Shown piece after piece: positions 1 through 9,680 of a stretch of DNA of 50,527 nt. The DNA comes from Bradyrhizobium sp. CCBAU 51627 (GTDB taxonomy: Bacteria > Pseudomonadota > Alphaproteobacteria > Rhizobiales > Xanthobacteraceae): assembly GCF_028128765.1 (NCBI RefSeq), contig NZ_LBJG01000001.1:316-50842 (forward strand), in the 5' to 3' direction. Every line of letters starts with the position of its first letter. Position 1 is the first letter of the stretch. Both the position numbers and the translations under genes were made by a program. The notes beneath the pieces are model-generated. The model had not been told where the DNA came from. It saw only the letters and a list, made by a program, of their open reading frames with translations, and searched no databases.

Positions 1-2712
1 GGTCCAGCGTCGCCGTCTCGGTGTCGCCGTCGACGTCGGTGATGGTCGCCGTCAGCTGCACCAGGTTGCTGACGTAATTGTCCAGCGTGATCGCCTCGTT
101 GCTGTCCGCAACGCCCGGCGAGGTGCCGGTATCCCCGGTGTTCTCGTGGATCGCGCGCAGCTGCGTCAGCGTGACGTCGCCGGCATTGGCCCCCGAGGTC
201 ACCACCGACAGCGTGAACACGATGTCGCCGCTCGCCGCGCTGGTCGCATCCGTGCCCTGCCGGCCGACAATTTCGCCGTTCTGCAGGACCAGGAACACGT
301 CGTGCCCCGTCGCCGAGTCGATCAGCTTGGAATCGACGCCGACGGTGTCCGTCGCACCTGACGCCGCCAGCGCGTAAGTGATGGTCGCGCCGTCAGCGCC
401 GGCAACCGAGCTGAACGCGCCGGCAAAATGCTGCGTGTCGGTCGTCTGCGCCGGATGGGCAGAGTCCGAACCCGTTGGCAGGCCGCTCTCGTCGACGTTC
501 AGCGATGCCGCCTTCCCGCTCAGCTTGATGCTCGGACCGTCGTCGTGGAAGCGCACGAGATTGGTCAGGTCGAACGTCGCCGAGTCGCTGTCGCCGTCCT
601 TGTCCGTGATCGTCGCCGTCAGCTGCACCAGGTTGCCGACGTAGTTGTCCAGCGCGATCGATTCGTTGCTGTCCGCGATGCCCGGCGAGGTACCGGTGTC
701 CGCGGTGTTCTCGTGGATCGCGCGCAGTTGCGTCAGCGTCACGTCGCCGGCATTGGCACCGGAGGCAACCACCGAGATCGTGAACACGATGTCGCCGCTC
801 GCCGCGCTGGTCGCATCCGTGCCCTGCCGGCCGACGACTTCGCCGTTCTGCAGGAACAGGAACACATCGTGCCCCGTCGCCGAGTCGATCAGCTTGGAAT
901 CGACGCCGACGGTGTCCGTCGCGGTCGAAGCCGCTATCGCGTAGGTGATCGTCGCGCCATCGGCGCCAGAAACCGACGTAAACGCTCCGGCGAGATTGAC
1001 CGTGTCGTGCGTCAGCGCTGGATTCGCAGAATCCGAGCCCGTCGGCAAGCCGCTTTCGTCGACCGACAGGAACGGGAATTCCCGTTCGCTCGTGACGCTG
1101 ATGCTCGGGCCGTCATCATGGAACGTGACATGCGTACTGAGATCGATGCTCTGGGTCGCCGTGTCGCCGTCGTTGTCCGTGACCGCCACCGTCAGCGTCA
1201 CAAGCCCGGATGTCAGACTGGTGCCCTCGCCGAGCTCGGTACCCTTCTCGCCGGTGCCTTCGTGCACTGCGCGGTCCTGGGTCAGCGTCACGTCGCCGGT
1301 CGACGGATTCACCGTTAGCGTAAAGACCAGAAATGCCGAATCGCCCTCGTGCCCGGTCACATAGCCGGACACGGTGTCGCCCGTATGGTCCAGCACAACA
1401 GCAAGGCCGGTGCCGCTGTCGATCAAATTGGTCGAGGTGCCATTCGCCGTGATGGCAAGCGCATAGGTCGTGCTGGCCGCGCCGTCTGCGCCCGCAACCA
1501 GAGTGAACGCGCCGGCGAAATTCTCGGTGTCCAGCGCATGTCCTTGCGTCGGAGTCGTATCGGGCGTCGTTCCGTCGACGCCATTGGTCACGGCGGAAAG
1601 ATAGGCCTCGCTGACGTTGAGGGCTCCGACCGTGCCGGACAGGGTGATGCTCGGACCATCGTCGTGGATGGTGATGTTGTGGCCGAGATCAAGGCTGGCG
1701 GTCGCGGTGAGATTATTGTTGTCGGTGACCGTCGCGCTCAGCGACACCAGACCGCTGGGCAGAGTCGTCCCTTCGCTCACGTCACCCTTCTCACCGGTGC
1801 CTTCGTGAACACCACGCAATTCGGTGAAGGTGACGTGGCCGGTCGCATCGACCGTCAGCGTGAAGACCGTCGTCTGCACACCCTTGATCGTGACGATGCC
1901 GTCGACCTCGGCCGTGCCCTTCGACACCAAATTGACTGTCAGCCCGCTGATCGAATCGATCAGGGCAGTGACGGGGTTGTCGATCGTCAGCGCATAGGCG
2001 ATCGACTTGACGCCGGCGGCCGCATCGATCGTGAAAGAAGTATCGAAGGCCTGGCTGGCGATATTGCTCGTCGGCGATCCCGCCACGGTGACGAACGAGC
2101 CCATGCCCGGAATGAAGCTTTCATCGACCTGGAGCGCGACGCCCGTCCCCGCCGTGATCGTCGGGCCAGCGACCGTCGAGGTCGTCGTAGGAACGAAGCC
2201 AGTCGGCGGCGCCGGAGGTTGCGAAGGGGGCAGCTCCTCCGGGGGCAGCAGATCCAGAGGATTCCCAACCGTCAGCGGATCGACCGTGGGATTGGAGAAA
2301 TTCGCGCCACTGCCCTGAGCACTCGTTCCTTCCGGACCGGCGGCAGGCAAAATCGACTGATCGTTGACGATCGGGAAGGCGCTTGCAAATTCGCTGACCG
2401 AAAGATCGCGCCCGGGCGCAACCTCGATCGTCAGATTTCCGGATTGGTCATGCCTGGAATCGAAGAACGGCTCGATCGTCACCGTCGACTGGTTATCGAA
2501 CAGAATGATCAGCTTTTCGCCGACGTGAACAAGCGTGATCTTCTCGTTTGCGATCGATGAAAAATCGACCTGGACCTTCTGGTCATAGCCCAGATTAATC
2601 ACGACCGCCTGGTCGGTGTACGGCTTTGTCAGTTTGAAAATACGAGCCTGGGAGGCCTGGCTGGAATTCCCCGCACCGGCTGCTTCAGCAATCCGAAACT
2701 GCTGGTTCATCA
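1..2712 (-). CDS. Large RTX-type repeat protein with DUF5801-like repeats (3' end outside window)
   Basis: The frame is open from ATG at 2712 to the left edge, 904 codons without a stop, so the C-terminus is missing. The start is preceded by a GGAGAG ribosome binding site. The first ~140 residues are a non-repetitive head ending in the segment DQSILPAAG, followed by a Pro-rich linker (LPPEELPPSQPPAPP). From there on come long repeats of about 189 residues (567 bp; compare 78-377 with 645-944) containing blocks such as FTLTVDATGHVT, VHEGTGEKG and FHDDGPSI. The FHDDGPSI-type blocks are characteristic of DUF5801 repeats in type I secreted alphaproteobacterial adhesins or agglutinins. There is no Sec signal peptide, which fits type I export by a C-terminal signal that is not visible here. 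Role in surface adhesion or biofilm is inferred from the family. No secretion genes lie in the window. Confidence 0.8.
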
Positions 2713-2881
2713 AATCTCTCCACAAACCGACGAATTAAGATTTCAGCAAAATTAGCTGCAAATTTTCGCGGTAAGCTATTGTTAACCCCAAAGGGGGTCA
2801 AGGAAAGTATTTGGTTAATCAGTATTTTGTCGGCTTTTGTGGTAAAAGCCGCACGCTATGAAACGCCGAAGGAGCCGGAAA
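2713..2881. promoter_or_regulatory. Divergent intergenic region between the RTX protein and a secreted protein
   Basis: This AT-richer stretch separates two divergent starts and must hold both promoters. It contains a short hairpin of four C and four G around AAA (2786-2796) and several TTAA-like tracts, but I cannot assign -35/-10 boxes with confidence. Confidence 0.4.
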
Positions 2882-3319
2882 ATGAGGGGGGTATTTTGGT
2901 TGGCCGTGGCCGCTCTCGTAGTCGCGGGCGATGTGAATGCCGGTGCACAAGATCAGGCCCCGGCCTCCCCCCAGGTGGTCGAACGCGCGGTCAAAGCCTT
3001 GCCAAACCGGGACACCCAGATCGGGCTTTACGTCAACGTCCGGCCCGACTGCACGTCAGGTCCGCTTCCGACCATCCGCCTTGCCAGCCCCCCGGGCTCC
3101 GGGACGGTGGTCGTCAAATCCGCGAAGGTGAAGGCGACGAACTACAAGGCGTGCCTGGCCCTGGAGATACCTGGCTATGTCGCCTTCTATAGGTCCAAAC
3201 CCGAGTTCTTGGGCGAGGACGTCCTGACGATCGAGGTCAAATACCCGCAGGGCCGTACCGAAATCCAGAAGATCACCGTGAATGTCACGGGGGCGGGCCC
3301 GGCCCAGCAAAAGATCTGA
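2882..3319 (+). CDS. Secreted protein of unknown function
   Basis: This 145-residue protein starts with a signal peptide (MRGVFWLAVAALVVAGDVNA) and has a mature part of about 120 residues. The ATG at 2882 is preferred over an in-frame ATG at 2858 because GAAGGAG lies 7 bases upstream and the signal peptide then begins correctly. The mature part contains two Cys, one in the segment VRPDCTSGPLPTIRL and one in NYKACLALEI, which could form one disulphide. It ends with a beta-strand-rich segment (VLTIEVKYPQGRTEIQKITVNV). No family is recognised. It is divergent from the large RTX protein, so a periplasmic or surface role is possible but not shown. Confidence 0.7.
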   Translation: MRGVFWLAVAALVVAGDVNAGAQDQAPASPQVVERAVKALPNRDTQIGLYVNVRPDCTSGPLPTIRLASPPGSGTVVVKSAKVKATNYKACLALEIPGYVAFYRSKPEFLGEDVLTIEVKYPQGRTEIQKITVNVTGAGPAQQKI

Positions 3320-3450
3320 CCGCCAGATCGGGCCGGCTGTCCCGGGCGCCGCCAAAGGCCGAGCCCAACCGGCTGACGCTCAGGTGAACTGAAATGGCGA
3401 AAACAACCCCATGCACAGTAGCTGGCGCCCCCTGACGCATCGCGCGCGGG

Positions 3451-3819
3451 CTACTCCACGCGGGCCACTTCACAGGTCGAGCGGGCATCCCCAGTGGCCC
3501 GTCCGATATTGACGTTCGAAAACTCCTGGGAGCCATGCGCGCGAATGGCACCCTGCTTCGGCCAGATCAACACCGTGGTACCGTGCGCGCGATCGTCGTC
3601 GAGCCAGCACATCAGCTCGATCGAATTCACCGACTTGTCGGTGTCGTTCGAGATCGCAAAGCTGGCAATGCCATAGCCGTCCGAACGCTTGTGCGACTCG
3701 AACGCTTCGATCCGTACCCCGTCGCTTAAAGTCAGCTTCTGCCCGGTCGTCGCCGGGGTCTGGCCAAGGGCGGTCGTGCTCAAGCTGACGAGATAGCTTA
3801 CGACAAGGATCAACCTCAT
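3451..3819 (-). CDS. Small exported protein of unknown function
   Basis: This is a 122-residue protein with a signal peptide (MRLILVVSYLVSLSTTALG) and a likely cleavage after ALG. The ATG at 3819 is chosen because it begins the signal peptide; a TTG nine codons upstream would add a Cys-containing extension without purpose. The mature part has two Cys (ELMCWLDDD and RSTCEVARVE near the C-terminus) and reads like a beta-sandwich. I do not recognise the family. It is transcribed toward the upstream secreted gene (convergent with 2882-3319). Confidence 0.6.
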   Translation of the reverse strand: MRLILVVSYLVSLSTTALGQTPATTGQKLTLSDGVRIEAFESHKRSDGYGIASFAISNDTDKSVNSIELMCWLDDDRAHGTTVLIWPKQGAIRAHGSQEFSNVNIGRATGDARSTCEVARVE

Positions 3820-3958
3820 GCGGCAGGTCTCGCCGGTTGCGGGCAAGAATGATTCCGCAAGCTTCGGGAGAGCGCAAGCGGAGCTTCTTTGCGCGCTGCA
3901 CCCATCGGAGAAAGGGCAAAGGCGGCCGCCGGCCTAACAGCGAGGAGCCGCTTGTCGC

Positions 3959-4504
3959 CTAGTGCGAGAGCGGGGACGGAGTACGCGCCGCCGGCGCGGC
4001 ATCCTGGCAATCACCGACCCGCTTGGCGACGACCAGCTCCACTCGCGGCATGGCCCCTATCTCGACTTCGTTCTGCTCGGTATACGACTCTTCGCTGTCG
4101 ACGGTGATGACCGTGCTGACCGGGCCCATATAGTCGCAGCGGTTGGCGAAGACGTATTTGTTCTTGATCTTCTCGGGCCTTGCCGAAACGCAGCTTCCGA
4201 CGGAGGGCGAGGCGAATGTCGCTCTCATGGCCTGCGTCGGATCAACGCACGCCGTCATTTCGCGCTCGAGAAGCGGCTGCTTTGTCCTTCGATGCGCGAT
4301 CGTCCGCACAAAGTGCCACAACCCCTTTCGGAAGCTCGGACCCTTGAACTGATCATCCGCTCCCTGGCCGGTCTTCGCCGGCTCGACCCTGGTCTGCTCA
4401 GCCCTCGCCTGTGAAGCGGTGCCGCCGGCGATGGCCAGCGTGGTCGCGACGCACAGGCCGCAAACGAACACTGACGGGGCAAACGCGCGGTTTGCGATCT
4501 TCAT
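3959..4504 (-). CDS. Exported protein, DUF3617-like
   Basis: The protein has 181 residues. The start at 4504 gives a clear signal peptide (MKIANRAFAPSVFVCGLCVA then TTLAIAGG...ASQARA); the longer open frame up to 4780 would put 90 unrelated residues before it. In the mature part the pattern RKGLWHFVRTI, then TACVDP, GSCVSARPEK, NRCDYMG and a final KRVGDCQD resembles DUF3617 periplasmic proteins, which carry a GxW start and four spaced cysteines. The function of that family is unknown. Family assignment is by eye. Confidence 0.6.
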   Translation of the reverse strand: MKIANRAFAPSVFVCGLCVATTLAIAGGTASQARAEQTRVEPAKTGQGADDQFKGPSFRKGLWHFVRTIAHRRTKQPLLEREMTACVDPTQAMRATFASPSVGSCVSARPEKIKNKYVFANRCDYMGPVSTVITVDSEESYTEQNEVEIGAMPRVELVVAKRVGDCQDAAPAARTPSPLSH

Positions 4505-4860
4505 TGTGCTTGTCCCAATTGCCCCGGGAGGTCCCGCTCCCGAATCACCCCAAGTAACCCCAGCGTATCCCGGCAATCTTGCCCAATGTAAGATGGCTCG
4601 CCCTAAGTCCGGGTTAAGCGCGGCCGTCACGTCCCAGGCGTGGCACGCTGCCGTCACACCCGGATCGTCCGGTGGCTCACCAATTGTTTCGAAGTGGGAA
4701 AGCTTGGCAATCGACAGAATACTGCCGTACCGCCTGATTGTTCGTCCAGACGATTTGATCCGTCTCCGACCCATCCGCAAAAACCACCGAGTTAGGGCGA
4801 CAAGCGCTCTTTATCAGGCAGATCTACGGCGAGAGCGGCCATCACAGCGGGAAGGAGGAG

Positions 4861-4887
4861 GACCCGGCCGGGATTACCGGTCGGGTC
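4861..4887 (-). terminator. Strong hairpin downstream of the cadherin-repeat gene
   Basis: Two 11-base arms (GACCCGGCCGG and CCGGTCGGGTC, one mismatch or wobble) flank a 5-base loop, 36 bases past the stop of the cadherin-repeat gene. There is no T-run on the minus strand, so it may be an mRNA-stabilising hairpin or a Rho-assisted end rather than a classic intrinsic terminator. Confidence 0.45.
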
Positions 4888-4897
4888 AAAGTTGCAA

Positions 4898-4937
4898 TCA
4901 GCTCACGCGTGCAGGATTCAGCTCACGCGTGCAGGAT
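4898..4937. repeat. Perfect 20-bp tandem duplication over the stop codon of the cadherin-repeat gene
   Basis: The unit beginning TCAGCTCACGCG and ending GCAGGAT occurs twice back to back (4898-4917 and 4918-4937). The right copy contains the last codons and stop (4923-4925) of the cadherin-repeat gene. The left copy repeats the same end just past it. It looks like a slippage duplication. Confidence 0.85.
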
Positions 4938-7900
4938 GAAGTCCGCCGAGGTAACCCCCGTCACGGCTGCAATCTTGATCTGCATGATATCGGCTCCCGT
5001 GCCGATCGTCTCGCTTGCATTGCCGGCATTCGCGTAAACGAACGTGTCGGACCCGATCGTGACGATGTCGATCGTGTGCGCTCCCAGCGAAGTCGGAGCC
5101 GATGTGCCGCTGGTGAAGGTCACAGTCTGAGCCTGGCTGTTGAGCCCGGAGATCGCCGAGAAATCGAACTGATCCTGGCTCGAGCCGGTCGGCGAGTAGT
5201 TGTAGACGGTATCGATGCCTGACGTCGCGTTGCTGTCGGAGACGGCTTTGTACAGGAACGTGTCCTTACCGGCGCCACCGACGAGCTGATCGGCCCCCGC
5301 CCCACCATAGAGCGTATCGGCGTTCGGCCCACCGAGCAGCGCATCGCTTCCCCCGGCCCCGTTCAAGGTATCGTTGCCGTTCTGGCCGAACTCGATGTCG
5401 ATGCCGCTGGTGCCAGTCACCGTGTCGTTGCCGGCCCCCATGACCCACACGCTCACGCCGGTCGAAGTCGAGTTATTCGCCTGGTCGGTCGTCGTAATGG
5501 TGAATTCATAGGGCGTGGCCGACTGGCCGATATTGGCGCTGCCAACTGACAATTCGCCAGTGTTCGCGTCCACGGAGAACAAGCCGGCATTGGCGCCGCT
5601 GAGCGCATAGTGGAACGTATCGACTTGATCCGGATCTCCGGTCGCAACGAACGTTCCCATATCGAGACCGGCGTTGAGCTGACTTCCGTTGGAGGTGTTG
5701 TCCGCAGCGAGAACGCCAGCCGCGCTGAGCACGAAGTCGATTCCGGTCGGCCCTCCCAGATCGTTTTGCAGCGTATTGATCGAGAACGTCGATGCGGCTC
5801 CGGCCAGACCGTGGCTATCAACGGCATCGATCTGGAGCGAATAGGTGCCTGCGCTCAGGTCTGCGCTGTCGGACACAGTCACGATGCCGGTGTGGGCATC
5901 GACCGCGAACAAGCCCTGGCCGGTGCCGCCGGTTACCTGATAGGTGACCGAGTCTCCTGCATCGGGATCGGTGGAATGCGCCGTGATGCCAACAGCGGTG
6001 CCGTTGGCGGCGTGGGCGAACACGGAGTTGTCGGCGGCGTTGGTGTCGATAGGTGCCGTCGGCGCCTCGTTGACGTTGTTGACCGTGACCGTGATCGTCT
6101 CGTTGCTGGAGTTGGTCCCATCGCTCGCCGTCACCTGCACGATGTAGGTGTTGTTGTGGTCGGCATCGATCGGGTTCTCGAAGTCCTTGGCAGCCATGGT
6201 GAGGTTGCCACTGTTGTCGATGGTGAACAGCGCCTGGTCCGCACCGCCCGTGATCGTGAAGATCGCGGGATTGATCCCGACCGTGTCGACATCGGTCGAG
6301 GTCAGCGCCACGCTGAAGGGCTGGTTCTCGTTGACCGACTCCGCCGCCGCCGTGGTGATGACGGGTGCGTTGTCGTTCACGTCGGTGACCGCAATCGTGA
6401 AGGCCTGGCTGCTGTGGAGCGTGCCATCCGAGGCATCGACCGTGATGGTGTAGGAATGCGCGCTCTCGTAGTCGATGTGGGTGCCATCGGCCACCGTCAC
6501 GACGCCCGTCGTGGCGTCGACCGTGAAGCCACCGTTCGATGTGTCGCCGATCAGGCTGTAGGTGACGGCCGGCCCGTTCACGTCGGTCGACGACGCGGTG
6601 ATACCGACCGTGGTGCCAGTCGCCGCATTTTCGGCCACCGTGTTGGTCGCATTATTGCTGTCGACCGGTGTCGAGGGGGCAACGTCGGTCACTCCGATGG
6701 TGAAGGTCTGGCTGCTGGCGAGCGTGCCGTCGGAGGCCTGGACCGTGACATCGTAGGAGTGCGAAGCACCGCTGGTCTCGAAGTCTAGCTTGGTCGGATC
6801 GGCCACGGTGACCACACCGGTGGTGGCGTTGACCGTGAAGCCGCCGCCCGAGGTGTCACCCGTGATGCTGTAGGTCACGGCAGGTCCGTTGACGTCTGTC
6901 GACGAGGCGGTGACACCGACAGTGGTGCCGGCGGCCGCGCCTTCGGCCACGCTGTTATCGGCGGCGTTGCTGTCGACCGGCGTCGACGGCGCAACATCCG
7001 TCACTCCGATGGTGAAGGTCTGGCTGCTGGCGAGCGTGCCGTCGGAGGCCTGGACCGTAACATCGTAGGAGTGCGACGCACCGCTGGTCTCGAAGTCCAG
7101 CTTGCTCGGATCGGCCACGGTGACCACACCGGTGGTGGCGTTGACCGTGAAGCCGCCGCCCGAGGTGTCACCCGTGATGCTGTAGGTCACGGCAGGTCCG
7201 TTGACGTCTGTCGACGAGGCGGTGACACCGACAGTGGTGCCGGCGGCCGCGCCTTCGGCCACGCTGTTATCGGCGGCGTTGCTGTCGACCGGCGTCGACG
7301 GCGCAACATCCGTCACTCCGATGGTGAAGGTCTGGCTGCTGGCGAGCGTGCCGTCGGAGGCCTGAACCGTGACATCGTAGGAGTGCGACGCACCGCTGGT
7401 CTCGAAGTCCAGCTTGGTCGGATCGGCCACGGTGACCACACCGGTGGTGGCGTCGATCGTGAAGCCGCCGCCCGAGGTGTCGCCGGTCAGGCTGTAAGTG
7501 ACGGCCGGCCCGTTGATGTCGGTCGAGGAAGCTGTGATGCCGACCTGGGTGCCGGCGGCCGCGCCTTCGGCCACGCTGTTGTCGGTCGCATCGCTATCGG
7601 TCGGCGTCGACGGCGCAACGTCGGTCACTCTGATGGTGAAGGTCTGGCTGCTGGCGAGCGTACCGTCGGAGGCCTGAACCGTAACATCGTAGGAGTGCGA
7701 AGCACCGCTGGTCTCGAAGTCCAGCTTGGTCGGATCGGCCACGGTAACCACACCGGTGGTGGCGTCGATCGTGAAGCCGCCGCCCGAGGTGTCACCTGTG
7801 ATGCTGTAGGTCACGGCAGGTCCGTTGACGTCTGTCGACGAGGCGGTGACACCGACAGTGGTGCCGGCGGCCGCGCCTTCGGCCACGCTGTTGTCCGTCG

Positions 7901-9680
7901 CATCGCTATCGGTCGGCGTCGACGGCGCAACATCCGTCACTCCGATGGTGAAGGTCTGGCTGCTCGACAACGTACCATCGGAGGCCTGTGCGGTAACGGT
8001 GTAGCTATGCGTCGGACCGCTGCTCTCGTAGTCGATCAAGGTCGAATCCTTGACCGTGATCACGCCGGTGTTGGCGTCGATCGTGAAGCCGCCCCCCGAC
8101 GTGTCGCCGATCAGGCTATAGGTGACGACACCACTACCGCTATTGACGTCTGTCGACGACGCAGTGACGCCAACTGTGGCGCCGGCGGCTGCGCCCTCGG
8201 CAACGGTGTTAGCCGCACTGTCACTGTCTGTCGGCGCCGTCGGCGCAACGTCGGTCACCCCAATCGTGAAGGTCTGTGCGTCGCTGGGCAATGTGCCATC
8301 AGATGCCACCACAGTGATGCTGTAAGCATGTCCGGGTGCGCTCTCGTAGTCGATCTTGGTGGCATCGGCTACGGTCACCACACCGGTGCTGGCATCGATC
8401 TGGAATCCGCCATTCGAGGTGTCGCCGGTCAGAGCGTAGGTCACCGTTCCGCCGTGAATATCACTCGACGACGCGGTGATTCCAACCAGAGTGCCGGTCG
8501 TCGCACCCTCGATCACAGTGTTGGTAGACGCGTCGCCGTCGGAGGGCGTGGTCGGCTTGACGTCGGTCACCGCGATGGCGAAGTCCTGGGTGCTCGATGC
8601 GCCGTCGGTATCCGTTGCCTTCACCGTGACGGTATAGGCATGTCCGGCAGCGCTCTCGTAGTCGATCTTGGTGGCATCAGCGATGGTGACCACACCGGTG
8701 GTGGCATCGATCTTGAAACCGCCATTGGAGGTGTCGCCCACCAGCGAGTAGGTCAATGTCTCGCCGTTCGGATCGGTCGCATGCGCCGTGAGGCCGGTCG
8801 AGGCATTGTCGGTCACGTCCTCGGAGACGGTGTTGGGCGCCGCATTCGTGTCCACCGCCTTCGTCGGCGGAAGAATCACACCCAGGACGTCGCTTGCGTT
8901 GACGTCGCTGACCTGGATCTTGAGGTCGGCCTTACCATCGCCGTTGGTATCCGCATAGAGGAAGCTGCCGGTCGTGTCGGTCCAGACACCGTGAGCGTGC
9001 GAGGTGCTGACTAGGCCGGACGATGCGTCGGACTCGACGCCGTCAGCACCGAGCCAAACGAGCTTGCTTGTACCCGGGCCGGTCAACTGCTGATCAAGCA
9101 GCCTGAGATCGATCGCGTCCTTGCTCGAGTTGAAGCCGACAATGACGTCCCAGGAGTTCGTCGCCGTCTTGGCCTCAGCCGCTACCGACGAGGTGTCCAC
9201 GGTAATCCGACCGCCGAGGGTATAGTTGGATTCTACGGTGGCTCGATAAAGGAAGGTACTGTGCGCGCCTCCCTCGATCAGCACGTCGCCGCCATTGCCG
9301 CCAACGAACATCGTCGTGTGGGTATTGGCGGCATTGCCGACGAGGAGGTCGACGCCGTTGTTGCCGTCGAGATAATCATTCCCGGTGCCGGCTAACAGAA
9401 TGTCCCTGCCGTTGCCCCCGAAAAACGAATCGTTGCCGGAACTCTTCGTGCCATCGATCGTATCGCCGGCATTGTTGGTGAAGACGACGTGATTGACGGC
9501 GGCCGCGTTGCCATCGGCAACGATGACGGTCTGACTCTGGTTTCCGTTCACAGTATATGATGAAATCGTTGGCCCACCCGTGATGGTCTCGCTGCCGTCG
9601 CTGTAGAGCGTGATGGTGGCGCCATCAGGGGTGGTGTAGGTCCAGAGAACCGACTTGTTCGACGTGTTGCCGCTCGGCAT
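4923..9680 (-). CDS. Giant cadherin-repeat, calcium-binding secreted protein
   Basis: This is a 1585-residue protein. The ATG at 9680 has a GAGGAG site 7-8 bases upstream and is preferred to a start eight codons earlier. Near the N-terminus (about residues 70-115) are hemolysin-type GGxGxD-like repeats (GNDSFFGGNGRDILLAG, GNDYLDGNNGVD). The middle holds about eleven cadherin-like repeats of ~104 residues marked by YSLTGDTSGGGFTIDATTG and VTDVAPSTPTDSD. Another set of calcium-binding nonapeptides (GNDTLNGAGGSDALLG, GGAGADQLVGGAGKD) lies near residue 1470, followed by a C-terminal type I secretion tail. There is no Sec signal. Families of this design are exported by ABC/MFP/TolC systems and act as adhesins or matrix proteins. 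Four central repeats are nearly identical in DNA, showing recent expansion. It is well expressed in principle, but no promoter is obvious. Confidence 0.9.
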   Translation of the reverse strand: MPSGNTSNKSVLWTYTTPDGATITLYSDGSETITGGPTISSYTVNGNQSQTVIVADGNAAAVNHVVFTNNAGDTIDGTKSSGNDSFFGGNGRDILLAGTGNDYLDGNNGVDLLVGNAANTHTTMFVGGNGGDVLIEGGAHSTFLYRATVESNYTLGGRITVDTSSVAAEAKTATNSWDVIVGFNSSKDAIDLRLLDQQLTGPGTSKLVWLGADGVESDASSGLVSTSHAHGVWTDTTGSFLYADTNGDGKADLKIQVSDVNASDVLGVILPPTKAVDTNAAPNTVSEDVTDNASTGLTAHATDPNGETLTYSLVGDTSNGGFKIDATTGVVTIADATKIDYESAAGHAYTVTVKATDTDGASSTQDFAIAVTDVKPTTPSDGDASTNTVIEGATTGTLVGITASSSDIHGGTVTYALTGDTSNGGFQIDASTGVVTVADATKIDYESAPGHAYSITVVASDGTLPSDAQTFTIGVTDVAPTAPTDSDSAANTVAEGAAAGATVGVTASSTDVNSGSGVVTYSLIGDTSGGGFTIDANTGVITVKDSTLIDYESSGPTHSYTVTAQASDGTLSSSQTFTIGVTDVAPSTPTDSDATDNSVAEGAAAGTTVGVTASSTDVNGPAVTYSITGDTSGGGFTIDATTGVVTVADPTKLDFETSGASHSYDVTVQASDGTLASSQTFTIRVTDVAPSTPTDSDATDNSVAEGAAAGTQVGITASSTDINGPAVTYSLTGDTSGGGFTIDATTGVVTVADPTKLDFETSGASHSYDVTVQASDGTLASSQTFTIGVTDVAPSTPVDSNAADNSVAEGAAAGTTVGVTASSTDVNGPAVTYSITGDTSGGGFTVNATTGVVTVADPSKLDFETSGASHSYDVTVQASDGTLASSQTFTIGVTDVAPSTPVDSNAADNSVAEGAAAGTTVGVTASSTDVNGPAVTYSITGDTSGGGFTVNATTGVVTVADPTKLDFETSGASHSYDVTVQASDGTLASSQTFTIGVTDVAPSTPVDSNNATNTVAENAATGTTVGITASSTDVNGPAVTYSLIGDTSNGGFTVDATTGVVTVADGTHIDYESAHSYTITVDASDGTLHSSQAFTIAVTDVNDNAPVITTAAAESVNENQPFSVALTSTDVDTVGINPAIFTITGGADQALFTIDNSGNLTMAAKDFENPIDADHNNTYIVQVTASDGTNSSNETITVTVNNVNEAPTAPIDTNAADNSVFAHAANGTAVGITAHSTDPDAGDSVTYQVTGGTGQGLFAVDAHTGIVTVSDSADLSAGTYSLQIDAVDSHGLAGAASTFSINTLQNDLGGPTGIDFVLSAAGVLAADNTSNGSQLNAGLDMGTFVATGDPDQVDTFHYALSGANAGLFSVDANTGELSVGSANIGQSATPYEFTITTTDQANNSTSTGVSVWVMGAGNDTVTGTSGIDIEFGQNGNDTLNGAGGSDALLGGPNADTLYGGAGADQLVGGAGKDTFLYKAVSDSNATSGIDTVYNYSPTGSSQDQFDFSAISGLNSQAQTVTFTSGTSAPTSLGAHTIDIVTIGSDTFVYANAGNASETIGTGADIMQIKIAAVTGVTSADFILHA
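6691..8250 (-). repeat. 312-bp tandem repeats coding for cadherin domains
   Basis: The marker starting ACTCCGATGGTGAAGGTCTG (one variant ACTCTG) recurs at 6691, 7003, 7315, 7627 and 7939, exactly 312 bp (104 codons) apart. The units starting at 6691 and 7003 are almost the same base by base, including synonymous positions, so they are recent duplicates or under gene conversion. Flanking repeats outside this block are more diverged. Confidence 0.9.

Noticed and set aside
428..2560. Plus-strand Arg-rich open frames opposite the DUF5801-type protein
   Set aside because: Low-complexity translations mirrored from the repeats on the minus strand; the minus frame has start, ribosome site and family blocks.
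6691..8250. Regular direct repeats considered as CRISPR or satellite DNA
   Set aside because: The period of 312 bp is a multiple of three, repeats are adjacent without spacers and encode cadherin domains in frame.
7071..9014. Long plus-strand open frame (647 codons) opposite the cadherin-repeat gene
   Set aside because: It is antisense to near-identical coding repeats with high GC, is repetitive Gly/Arg/Asp-rich and has no ribosome site; a shadow of the real gene, as is 5610-6788.
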